Positions 1-7,484 of a stretch of DNA of 64,000 bases are shown in pieces. The notes below the pieces were generated by a model. That model saw only the letters and a list, made by a program, of their open reading frames with translations. It was not told the origin of the DNA and ran no database searches. The translations under genes were made by a program, and so were the position numbers. The DNA lies in NCBI RefSeq assembly GCF_023721795.1, contig NZ_JAMQYE010000001.1:1302001-1366000 (forward strand), in the 5' to 3' direction. Within the stretch, counting starts at the first letter, position 1. Every line of letters starts with the position of its first letter. The stretch comes from Zeimonas sediminis. GTDB taxonomy: Bacteria > Pseudomonadota > Gammaproteobacteria > Burkholderiales > Burkholderiaceae_E.

Positions 1-963
1 CGAAACATCGGCAACGAGTACTTCGGGCTGTCGAGCGACTTCAACTTCCGCGACCTCGACGTGCTCGGCATCGGCCCCGTGGCGCGCCAGGCCTCGTCGG
101 TGTTCGATCGCTTCTGGAACAGCGAGTGGGTCGTGCCCGTCGCCGCGCTCGGCGTCGCCACGGATTCCGGCGAGCTGTCGCGCGTCCAGGCCCCGCTTCG
201 CGAGCGCCTGAGGTCTGCGCCTTCGCTCTCCCGCTTCCCCGTCGACCCGGAAGACTGGAGCGACCGCCTGGCTCGCGCGGTGGCGAGCCTGCACGTCGGG
301 ACCAGCCGGGTCCACACCGACACCCCGGATCCCGACGCGCTCAAGCACCACATGCCGGCCGCGATCCGCGAACTGCTCGCGGGCGCGAAGCGCGAGGTCC
401 TGATCACCAACGCGTACATCATCCCGGGCCCCCACGCCCTCGAGCGCATGCGAGACCAGATCGCGCGCGGCGTCAGGTACCGGATGCTCACGAACTCGCT
501 GGCCTCGCACGACGTTCCGGCAGTCAACAGCCACTACAAGCAGTGGCGCCGCCCGCTGCTCGAGGCAGGCGTCGACCTGCACGAGATGCGCGCCGACGCG
601 GCGGTGCGCCCCCTGCTGGCCGACACGGCCCCGACCGAAGCCGGGTTCATGGGCCTTCACGTCAAGGCCATCGTGATCGACCGGGAGAGGGTCTTCGTCG
701 GCTCGATGAACCTGGATCCCCGCTCGTGGGACATCAACAGCGAGATGGGCGTCGTCGTCGACAGCCAGGGGCTCGCCCGGGAGCTTGCCGCGTCGATGGA
801 GCGCGACATGCGGCCCGAGAACGCCTGGCGGGTCTCGCTCGGCGATGACGGCACGGTGCGCTGGACCGCCGGGGACCGGGTCCTGACCGCCCAGCCCGCA
901 CGAAGCTTCTGGCAACGTGTCCAGGACGTCTTCTTCATGTTCTTTCCCCGCGACCTGTACTGA
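1..963 (+). CDS. Phospholipase D family protein (cardiolipin synthase-like), 5' end outside window
   Basis: The reading frame is open from base 1, so the gene starts upstream; the first codons read RNIGNEYFG, the stretch that normally follows the first HKD motif of bacterial PLD proteins. The second HKD motif is complete: HxK begins at bases 658-660, followed by the D and the GSMNLDPRS block. Such enzymes transfer or hydrolyse phosphatidyl groups at the inner membrane; cardiolipin synthases and secreted PLD-like hydrolases share the fold. The visible part is 320 codons. The first catalytic HKD lies outside the window, so the exact subfamily cannot be judged. The next gene is on the opposite strand, 17 bases downstream. 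Confidence 0.85.
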   Translation, partial: RNIGNEYFGLSSDFNFRDLDVLGIGPVARQASSVFDRFWNSEWVVPVAALGVATDSGELSRVQAPLRERLRSAPSLSRFPVDPEDWSDRLARAVASLHVGTSRVHTDTPDPDALKHHMPAAIRELLAGAKREVLITNAYIIPGPHALERMRDQIARGVRYRMLTNSLASHDVPAVNSHYKQWRRPLLEAGVDLHEMRADAAVRPLLADTAPTEAGFMGLHVKAIVIDRERVFVGSMNLDPRSWDINSEMGVVVDSQGLARELAASMERDMRPENAWRVSLGDDGTVRWTAGDRVLTAQPARSFWQRVQDVFFMFFPRDLY

Positions 964-980
964 AGGCGGGGCCGGTGACG

Positions 981-2018
981 CTAGCGGGCGCGGTCGCGCA
1001 GGGTCGCCGCGACGACGTCGATCGCCGCCCGCACGAGCGCCGCGCGGGGCACGTCGTCGTGGAAGGCTGGCGATAGGACGGGCAGGCTCTCGGAAAGCGG
1101 GATCGCGATCGCATAGTGGTCGGCATTCGCATAGCCCAGCAGGTGGCTGCGCGGGGCAATCTGGTCCGTCCACAACAGCTTCCCGTCGTTTCGGGGGTCG
1201 ACCGTGGCAAGCCGCTCGTAGCTGAACCGCGTGATCGCCGAGACCCGTTCGGGCCGGGGAGCGGCGACCAGCGCGAAGATCGGCACCGACAGGGAGTTGC
1301 CGTATCGGCGCCACCACTCCAGGCGCACGTCGCGGCGCAGGTCCCGGATTTCCTCGCCGCTGCCGCGCTCGCAGCCAGGCAGCGGAAGCCGCGCACCGAG
1401 CCACCGGTACGCCCCCTCCACGCGCCCTGCCAGCGGACTGCCGTTCGCCGCACCGGCCACGGAAACGACTGCGGCGACCTGTCGCCCCGCGTCAGGATGC
1501 CCCGCAAGGAATTCGAGGACATCGGGCAGGCCCTTCGAGTACGCGAACACGATGACCGGGGGCTGCCCGCCGGCGCCTCGCGCGAAGTGCTCGGCGATCC
1601 TTCGCGCGTTCCCGGCGGAGGTGCCACGGCCCGGAACGTCGAGGAGGTCGACCTGGAAGCCCTCCGCCTCCAGCGTCGGCACCACGTCGCGAAACGGCTC
1701 GCCGACCTCGCCGAAGCACTCCGAGAAGAAGCCCGGGACGAATGCGATCCGGTAGCGCGCCGCGGCGTTTCCGACGACAGGCGCCGCGCCGCCCTCGCCC
1801 TCCCCCGGCAAGCGCAGCAGGACATCGTCGCACGCGTCGGCCCCGATCGGCAGGCGGCTGCAGACGGCGGCCCGGTAGACCGCGCGCATGTCCTTCACCC
1901 CGGCGTTCTCGATCGTCGTGAGCACCGTCGGGGGCGTCGCCTCGGAGAAGATCTCGAGCGGCGGAGAAGCGCAGGCCCCGAGCATGAGCGCGGCGCAGCA
2001 CGCGGCCAGGCACCTCAC
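981..2018 (-). CDS. Alpha/beta-hydrolase-fold lipoprotein
   Basis: The chosen start is GTG at 2018, one base after the stop of the upstream metallophosphoesterase gene. From it the protein opens with a short lipoprotein signal ending in the lipobox LGAC. Longer in-frame versions (from 2084) would overlap the neighbour and bury the signal. The body (345 aa) has the alpha/beta-hydrolase look: a PGFFSECFG strand-turn, an IVFAYSKG nucleophile elbow with Ser in a relaxed GxSxG, and a late YANADHYA segment that could supply the histidine. The substrate is unknown. Tight coupling to the phosphoesterase suggests a shared envelope job. Confidence 0.7.
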   Translation of the reverse strand: MRCLAACCAALMLGACASPPLEIFSEATPPTVLTTIENAGVKDMRAVYRAAVCSRLPIGADACDDVLLRLPGEGEGGAAPVVGNAAARYRIAFVPGFFSECFGEVGEPFRDVVPTLEAEGFQVDLLDVPGRGTSAGNARRIAEHFARGAGGQPPVIVFAYSKGLPDVLEFLAGHPDAGRQVAAVVSVAGAANGSPLAGRVEGAYRWLGARLPLPGCERGSGEEIRDLRRDVRLEWWRRYGNSLSVPIFALVAAPRPERVSAITRFSYERLATVDPRNDGKLLWTDQIAPRSHLLGYANADHYAIAIPLSESLPVLSPAFHDDVPRAALVRAAIDVVAATLRDRAR

Positions 2019-2019
2019 G

Positions 2020-3891
2020 CTACTGCATCCCGACCGTGGCCTCGATCCTGAAGAAGTCCATCCGGCGCCGGTTTTCCTCGCCACGCCCGACCCGGCGCGA
2101 GTCCGGGGTCAGGTCGTAGTCGGTGCGGGCGGCAACCACGGCACGACAGGCCATGTAAGCGCGCACGCGAGGATCCTTCAGCCCGTCGAACTGGTGGTTC
2201 AGCGCATCGACCAGCCCGGCCTTGCGCCTGAACAGTTCGATCGTGCCTTCCAGGTCGCGGGGGGTTTCGCTGCGCAGCCCGACGATGCAGGCCGGGAGTG
2301 ATTGCGTTCCGCAGGTCGACGGCACGCGCATCGCCGCGACCTCCGGCAGGCGATCCGAGAAGTCGGCGTGCAGCTGGTAGGCGGTCTCGAGCAGCGCGTC
2401 CTGGTAGCGCATGCCGCTCTCGTAGAGCGCCTGCTGGCAGGGCCGGCACCATTCTCCGAGTCCCTCGAACAGCCACTCGAGCAAGGTGCCCCGGGCGTCC
2501 CGTTGCGCCTTGACGACGTGCAGGCTCTCCAGCTCGGCGACGAAGGCCGAGTAACCCGATGCCGCGCACACCTGCGACTCCCAGGCGCGCAGGATGTCGA
2601 CGTCGCTTTGGACACCGCCCCCATCGTTGGGCATGATCTCTGCGCGGACCTTGAGCCGCTTCGCCTTCTCGTCCAGGGCGAAGCTGACCCGCCGGTACGC
2701 GATCGGCCAGTCCGACAACGAGCTGACGTTCAGCTCGAGCAGGCTCCGTTCCCCGATCCGGTGGGTGGCCCAGAAGCCCCGGTGCGTGTGCGCCGACAGG
2801 TACACCAGCGGGTGGTCCAGGTCGGAGACGAGCGCGGTGATCCGGAACTGCGAACCGAAGCTGAGCTGGTTCCAGTTGTGATGCCCGGCGAGAACGACGA
2901 TGTCGCCCGCCCGCCTTGCTTCGTCCAGCCAGGGCGCGATCGCCTCGAGCTGGTCCGCGCGCACGTGGCCGATGTGTCCCGGGCTGATCGACCTCAGCGT
3001 GTCCAGGGTGCCGACCAGCACGTCGACCTGGTTCGTGTCGAAGCCGATCATCGTGACGCGCCGCGTCGCCCCCGGCGCGGCGGGCAGGCGCAACTTCTGG
3101 ACGACGAACGAATTCGCATAGAAGCGCTCGTCGAGCAGCTTCGCTTCGATCGCCTGCAGGTAGGCCTCGGGATCGGGATTCCGCCACGAGACCCTGACTT
3201 CGCCGGAGGGTCCCGGCGCCGAGAGGCCGGGCGCCCGGCTCCGGGCGAGCGTCTCGAGATAGGCCGTGACGAAGCCCCGCTTGTCGACCGCAACCTCCTT
3301 CGGATCGAGCCGCTGTCCCGGGTCTCCCTGCCTTGCCCCGCGCACGCAACCGCGATACCACGCACGGCTGCCGCCGTCCGTCAGCGCGGCAGCCAGCGGC
3401 TGGTTGAAGATGCCGAACATCAGTCCGTCGTGATTGCCGGGAAGAAGCGCCGCAGCCTGGCCGGCATGTTCGAAGACGGCCCCGATCCGGGCGAGCTCGG
3501 ACCTGCACGACATGTCGAGAACGTCGCCGAGATGAATGACCGGCTCTCCGGGATGGGCGGCAAGCGCCCACTCGAGGATCCGGCGCCCGAACAGTGGCTG
3601 CTCCGGCGGGCGCTGCGCGACCTCGACGTAGGAATCCACGGCGCCATCGTTGTCGTGCAGCGGAAAGCCGGTCGTCTCGTGCTCCTGGGTGTCGCCGAGC
3701 GCGATGATCGGCAGCGTGAGCTCCGCGAACTCGCCCGGCGGATCGGGCGGCGGAGGCACGGGGACGATGAACTGCGCGCAGCCCGCTGCCAGCCCGCCCA
3801 GCAGAAGGCTCGCGACCGCTCGAAACAGCCTGGCGGGTCGGCGCTCGGCGCCTTGGCGAATCGGCAGGTCGGGAACTGGTCGAACGTGCAT
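2020..3891 (-). CDS. Calcineurin-like metallophosphoesterase, predicted lipoprotein
   Basis: The ATG at 3891 is chosen because GGAG sits 7 bases upstream and the resulting N-terminus is a lipoprotein signal ending in LAAGC; longer in-frame forms (to 4374) lack this. The 623-aa protein shows the metal-binding blocks of the calcineurin fold in order: ALGDTQ, HLGDVLD, LLPGNHDG, LAGHHNW and SAHTHRG. These coordinate a dinuclear metal centre that cleaves phosphoesters. The roughly 300-residue C-terminal part is cysteine-containing and unrecognised. It sits at the outer membrane or periplasm by prediction and is followed one base later by an alpha/beta-hydrolase lipoprotein gene. Confidence 0.8.
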   Translation of the reverse strand: MHVRPVPDLPIRQGAERRPARLFRAVASLLLGGLAAGCAQFIVPVPPPPDPPGEFAELTLPIIALGDTQEHETTGFPLHDNDGAVDSYVEVAQRPPEQPLFGRRILEWALAAHPGEPVIHLGDVLDMSCRSELARIGAVFEHAGQAAALLPGNHDGLMFGIFNQPLAAALTDGGSRAWYRGCVRGARQGDPGQRLDPKEVAVDKRGFVTAYLETLARSRAPGLSAPGPSGEVRVSWRNPDPEAYLQAIEAKLLDERFYANSFVVQKLRLPAAPGATRRVTMIGFDTNQVDVLVGTLDTLRSISPGHIGHVRADQLEAIAPWLDEARRAGDIVVLAGHHNWNQLSFGSQFRITALVSDLDHPLVYLSAHTHRGFWATHRIGERSLLELNVSSLSDWPIAYRRVSFALDEKAKRLKVRAEIMPNDGGGVQSDVDILRAWESQVCAASGYSAFVAELESLHVVKAQRDARGTLLEWLFEGLGEWCRPCQQALYESGMRYQDALLETAYQLHADFSDRLPEVAAMRVPSTCGTQSLPACIVGLRSETPRDLEGTIELFRRKAGLVDALNHQFDGLKDPRVRAYMACRAVVAARTDYDLTPDSRRVGRGEENRRRMDFFRIEATVGMQ

Positions 3892-4462
3892 CGGGGAACT
3901 CCAAGGACGCATGCGGCCCCGGGCAGTCCGCTCGACAGCCTCCCGGTTCCGGAGCGGCTGGCGCCGGACATCGGGGACGCGGCACCCGGAGTGTGCAATA
4001 TCCCCGGGGCATCCGGCAATCGAGAGAACCTGCCGGCGACAGTCAAACGGAGGCACCAAAGCAATCGCTCGGCAGCGAGCGGCGCCGGCGGACGAGTTGG
4101 TGCGCGGGGGCCGCGCGCGTCGTGGTTGCGCGCTCCGGGCAGGCGAAGCCCGCTGTCGTTTCGGATGGAAACGCGCTGGCCGACGCTCGAGCGCGACGAT
4201 CTGCCAAACGTCGGGTCTCCGCCCGGGCAGAGCACGCGACACTTTCGCGCCATGCAGCTTTCCGGCCCTCACCAGCGACATTGACAAAAGGCAAGGGGGC
4301 GAGCAGCCCAGGCCGAAGAATGTCAAGTGCCTGCTAGTTGGGGAGCCCTCGGGGTTCGTAAAGTCCGCTTCCACCGACTGGCCGTGCCGCCAATCGCATC
4401 CACCGAAGGCGTCGCGGCGGGCTCGGCCCTAAACCAAAGTTCTCGACGAGGAAACTCCGGGC
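3892..4462. other. Divergent intergenic region, 571 bp
   Basis: This lies between the minus-strand metallophosphoesterase gene and the plus-strand run of small secreted proteins, so promoters for both must be here. Open frames crossing it are low-complexity GC-driven shadows without ribosome binding sites. A perfect TTGACA occurs at 4281-4286, but no acceptable -10 hexamer follows at 16-18 bases. No RNA gene, repeat or operator could be supported. Confidence 0.5.
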
Positions 4463-5122
4463 ATGTCTTCACGCTCCCGCCTCTCCCGATCGCTGGCGCT
4501 CGCTTCCGTCCTGGCCGTGCTCGGCCCGGTTGCGCACGCGGCGGCAACCGACGACATGCTCGCCCAGTGCCGCGCACGGGCGTCGAAGGAACTGGGCGTC
4601 GATCCCTCCTCGGTCCAGGTGAAGTACGAAGGACAGCGCACCGACAAGTCCCACGCGGTCAACGGATCGGCGGTCGTGAGCGGACAGACCCGCACGTTCC
4701 AGTGCTCCTTCGAGAAGACCGGTCACCGGATCAGCCGGTTCGTGACGAACCCTGCAGAGAGCGGGTCGGCACCGCAATCCGGGGACGCGGATCCCAGGAT
4801 GTCGGCTTCGGCACGCCGCGCCGGCGAAGGCAGCTTCGATGCCAGGGGGCCGATCCCCTGCGCGCATGCCAGGGGCCAACCGATGACCCAATGCGACTTC
4901 GCGGCTGCGCGCGGCGGGGGTGGAAGCGCCACCGTGGTCGTGACCCACCCCGGCGGACGCAAGCGGACCATCTTCTTCAGTCGGGGCAGTGCCGTCAGCG
5001 CCGACACCAGCCAGGCCGACGGCTACGGCGCGTTCCGCGCCCGGAAGGAAGGCGACCTGCACTTCATCCGGGTCGGCGACGAGCGTTACGAGATTCCCGA
5101 TGCGGTGATATTCGGCGGCTGA
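4463..5122 (+). CDS. Secreted protein of unknown function, 219 aa
   Basis: The ATG at 4463 follows a GAGGA motif. Residues 1-27 form a Sec signal peptide (basic start, then a hydrophobic core ending AHA), so the product should be periplasmic or secreted. The mature part contains scattered cysteines (CRARA, FQCSFE, PCAHARGQPMTQCDF) that could form disulfides, and it ends in a short basic and aromatic domain. I do not recognise a family. It is the first of five same-strand genes for small exported proteins with gaps of 30-81 bases, possibly one transcription unit. Confidence 0.75.
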   Translation: MSSRSRLSRSLALASVLAVLGPVAHAAATDDMLAQCRARASKELGVDPSSVQVKYEGQRTDKSHAVNGSAVVSGQTRTFQCSFEKTGHRISRFVTNPAESGSAPQSGDADPRMSASARRAGEGSFDARGPIPCAHARGQPMTQCDFAAARGGGGSATVVVTHPGGRKRTIFFSRGSAVSADTSQADGYGAFRARKEGDLHFIRVGDERYEIPDAVIFGG

Positions 5123-5164
5123 TCGCCCCCCATTGCGCAACGAACGAGCGAAGGCACACCCTCA

Positions 5165-5476
5165 ATGAAGACATTCGTCACCTTTGTCCTCGGGCTGCTC
5201 ATCGGCGGGGGCGCCATGCTGCTGCTCGCGCCGGCCGCCGTCGGCGTCGGCGCGGGAGCCGGCATCGTCACCGGCATGAAGGCCGGCGCGTGCCTCACGG
5301 TCGAAGCAGCCAAGGATGCAGGGCTGATCACCGCGGAACAGGTGGACCAGGTTCTTAGAGCCGCGAGCATCCGGATCGGCGCCTCGGGATCCGGCGACGC
5401 CGCTTCGCAGGGCGGCAGCGGTGACGCCGAGTGCAGGAAGCTGCTTGCGGAGCTCGCCAGCGGCGTCGAGAAGTGA
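5165..5476 (+). CDS. Small membrane-anchored or secreted protein, 103 aa
   Basis: The gene starts 42 bases after the preceding one. The N-terminal 40 residues are a glycine/alanine-rich hydrophobic segment (FVLGLLIGGGAMLLLAPAA), either an uncleaved membrane anchor or a signal peptide. The rest is a short soluble tail with two cysteines (ACLTVE and ECRKLL). No known family is evident. Its position among exported proteins supports an envelope location. The open frame, good start and continuous spacing make it a believable gene, though its function is unknown. Confidence 0.65.
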   Translation: MKTFVTFVLGLLIGGGAMLLLAPAAVGVGAGAGIVTGMKAGACLTVEAAKDAGLITAEQVDQVLRAASIRIGASGSGDAASQGGSGDAECRKLLAELASGVEK

Positions 5477-5529
5477 TCCGCGTTGTTCCGTTCTTGTTGG
5501 ACCAATCCCCTAACTTGCTGGAGACGAGC

Positions 5530-5904
5530 ATGATCAAGAACCTTCTCGCCGCGGTCGCGCTGTCCTGCGCCGTCGCCGTGCCCGCGTACGCCCAGGGCGC
5601 AGCGTCCTCCACGGATCCCGTCGTGCAGATGCGGGCGGCGGAGCGCGAGGCCAACAAGGTCTATGCGCTGAGGTTGATGGAGGCCTGGTCGAACCGCTCC
5701 AAGAAGGTCAATGCGGCAGCCGAAGCTGCGACCAGGCGAGCAGCCGAGGACGGCAAGGACCCGCTCGTTGCCAAGCGCGACGCGATCGCGCAGGCAGAGA
5801 AGTCCACGCAGGGCGAATACGACGCCGCGTTGAAGGCGGCATTGGACGAACGCGACGCGGCGATCGCGGCAGCGAAGAAGAAGGGTTCCGGAAGCAAGGG
5901 TTGA
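5530..5904 (+). CDS. Small periplasmic alanine/lysine-rich helical protein, 124 aa
   Basis: The ATG at 5530 gives a clean Sec signal peptide (MIKNLLAAVALSCAVAVPAYAQ) with an AYA-Q cleavage site; the frame is open further upstream to 5431, but that would overlap the previous gene and hide the signal. The mature protein is almost entirely helical and charged: KVNAAAEAATRRAAEDGK is followed by repeats of A-x-K-A and DERDAAIAAAKKK, ending in a lysine tail. That composition suggests an extended periplasmic helix or coiled coil. No enzymatic motif is present. Confidence 0.7.
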   Translation: MIKNLLAAVALSCAVAVPAYAQGAASSTDPVVQMRAAEREANKVYALRLMEAWSNRSKKVNAAAEAATRRAAEDGKDPLVAKRDAIAQAEKSTQGEYDAALKAALDERDAAIAAAKKKGSGSKG

Positions 5905-5985
5905 ACCTCTCGCAGTCCGGCACGCAATCTCGTCGTGCGCTCGGCCGCGGCGTCGATCGCCGACTGCACACCCAGGGAACAGAAC

Positions 5986-6843
5986 ATGATCGGCAAGCAG
6001 ACCCCAGAGCAGGCGACGTCATCGGCGGCTCCGACCGCAAGGGGAAGATGGGAAAGAATCCTGGCCGCCCTCGTGTCGGTGGCGCTCGTGGCAGCGCCGC
6101 TCCAGGTGCGCAGCCAGGCCAGCGAGTTGAGCGACCTCGTCCACCAGAGCGATGAGTTCGCCTCTCGCGAACTCCCGAGAAGGGGCTACGTGCTCACGCA
6201 CAGCGATGCGCGAAGCGGCACGATCTGGCAGTACTGGTGGAGTTCCGCGCGCGCCGACTGCGTGCGCGTCGCGGTCTCCCGAGGCCGCGTGTCCGGGGTT
6301 GCCGGTTCTGACGCGCACGACTGCAACCAGCACACCGGCGACTCGAAGGGTATGAGCGACGGCGCCAAGGTCGCCTTGGCAGCGGCTGCGATCCTCGGCG
6401 TGGCGGCACTCGCCCACAAGTCGCACGAGCGGGACAAGGAGCGCTCCTCGCAATCCCCGCAGGACGTCGCCGAATTCGAGCGCGGCTACCGGGACGGCCT
6501 CTACCACCACCCGTACCACAACTACAACAATCGTCAGGACTACAGTGAGGGCTACCAGCGCGGTGCGGAGAAGCGCGCCGCGGAGACCGCCTATCGATCG
6601 CCCCACGGCCATCACAGCGGTTACGCCCGGTATGTGAACGTCCAGGATCTCATCGGGGCTCGAGCATCGTCGGCCCTCACGGAACTGCGAGCCCGGGGCT
6701 TCGTCGACAAGGGCGGCTACCAGTCCGACGGGCGCGCCTTCACGACCTGGTGGCATTCGGGCACGCGGCAATGCCTGCAGGCAGTCGTGGGCGAGGGTCG
6801 CGTCGAGCGGCTCGACGCGATCTACGAAGGCAACTGCACCTGA
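5986..6843 (+). CDS. Exported protein with an internally duplicated domain
   Basis: The ATG at 5986 is preceded by AGGGA. A long basic N-region and a hydrophobic core (ILAALVSVALVAAPLQV) form a signal peptide. The mature part carries the same roughly 60-residue unit twice: first around ASRELPRRGYVLTHS to DAHDCN, then around SALTELRARGFVDKGGY to YEGNC. Each copy has an RGF/RGY turn, a W-W strand, an ADC/RQC cysteine, a GRV segment and a final xxC. Between them lies a hydrophobic helix and a His/Tyr-rich linker (YRDGLYHHPYHNYNN). The function is unknown. It belongs to the secreted-protein run. Confidence 0.75.
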   Translation: MIGKQTPEQATSSAAPTARGRWERILAALVSVALVAAPLQVRSQASELSDLVHQSDEFASRELPRRGYVLTHSDARSGTIWQYWWSSARADCVRVAVSRGRVSGVAGSDAHDCNQHTGDSKGMSDGAKVALAAAAILGVAALAHKSHERDKERSSQSPQDVAEFERGYRDGLYHHPYHNYNNRQDYSEGYQRGAEKRAAETAYRSPHGHHSGYARYVNVQDLIGARASSALTELRARGFVDKGGYQSDGRAFTTWWHSGTRQCLQAVVGEGRVERLDAIYEGNCT

Positions 6844-6873
6844 TCCTCCCGTCCCTTCCTCCAGGAGTGCCAC

Positions 6874-7296
6874 ATGACGATTCGACTTCGCGCAGCGATC
6901 GCCTTCACCGTCCTCCACGCAGCGAGCGCTCTCCTCCTCCTGCCGGCCTCGGCGCATGCCACCGAGCAGAACACCTGGGAGAAGGTGAAGGCCTATTCCC
7001 ACGAAAAGAAGAACGAGGCGATCGAGCACGGCAAGGCCATCCTCGCGCAGACCGAGAAGAAGATCGACGAACTGGAGAAATCGGCGGCCGCCTCCGGCCG
7101 CGAGGCCAGGGCCGTCCACGAGGAGAACATGAAGGCCCTCCGCGCGAAGAAGAAACTCGCCCAGGAAAAGCTGGCCTCGATGGAGCGATCTTCCGGTCAG
7201 GCGTGGGAGGCCACGAAGTCCGGCTTCTCCGAGGCCTACGAGGACCTGCACCGGTCCTACGAGAAGGCGCACCGCGCGGTAACGTCCGGAAAGTAG
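6874..7296 (+). CDS. Periplasmic coiled-coil protein, 140 aa
   Basis: AGGAG lies 6 bases before the ATG. A Sec signal peptide covers residues 1-30 (to SAHA). The mature chain is a charged, heptad-like helix (KKIDELEKSAAAS, ALRAKKKLAQEKLASMER) with a tryptophan near each end, resembling short periplasmic or apolipoprotein-like helical proteins. No catalytic motif is visible. It is the fifth member of the secreted run and precedes the symporter fusion gene by 188 bases. Its role is unknown; a structural or membrane-associating one is a guess. Confidence 0.7.
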   Translation: MTIRLRAAIAFTVLHAASALLLLPASAHATEQNTWEKVKAYSHEKKNEAIEHGKAILAQTEKKIDELEKSAAASGREARAVHEENMKALRAKKKLAQEKLASMERSSGQAWEATKSGFSEAYEDLHRSYEKAHRAVTSGK

Positions 7297-7463
7297 TGCT
7301 CAGTGAAAGGCGCCACCAGCCCGGCCCCCGGCGGGCAACCGTCGCGGTCGCGCTGACCCTGGCGGCAGCCGGGGCCGCACTCGCGTCGGAGCGCGTTCGA
7401 GGCGAAGCCGTCCTCCGCGACGGCCGCGTGGCGGAGGAGCGGCCGGCTTGCGGCGCACCCTGA
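7296..7463 (+). CDS. Possible small secreted peptide, 55 aa
   Basis: A GTG overlaps the stop of the previous gene (TAGTG at 7294-7298) and opens a 55-codon frame. Its N-terminus looks like a signal peptide: basic ERRHQPGPRR, hydrophobic ATVAVALTLAAAGAALA, then SERVRGEA. The mature peptide would be about 25 residues ending CGAP. No good ribosome binding site is present, so translation would depend on coupling. GC-rich chance frames can look like this, so treat it as a candidate only. Confidence 0.3.
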   Translation: MLSERRHQPGPRRATVAVALTLAAAGAALASERVRGEAVLRDGRVAEERPACGAP

Positions 7464-7484
7464 CCCGCCGAAAAGTTCGCGAGG

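Noticed and set aside
2302-4284. 660-codon plus-strand frame
   Set aside because: It is antisense to the metallophosphoesterase, whose five metal motifs are intact on the minus strand.
4281-4286. Perfect TTGACA as a promoter -35
   Set aside because: No usable -10 hexamer follows at 16-18 bases, and the gene start is about 180 bases away.
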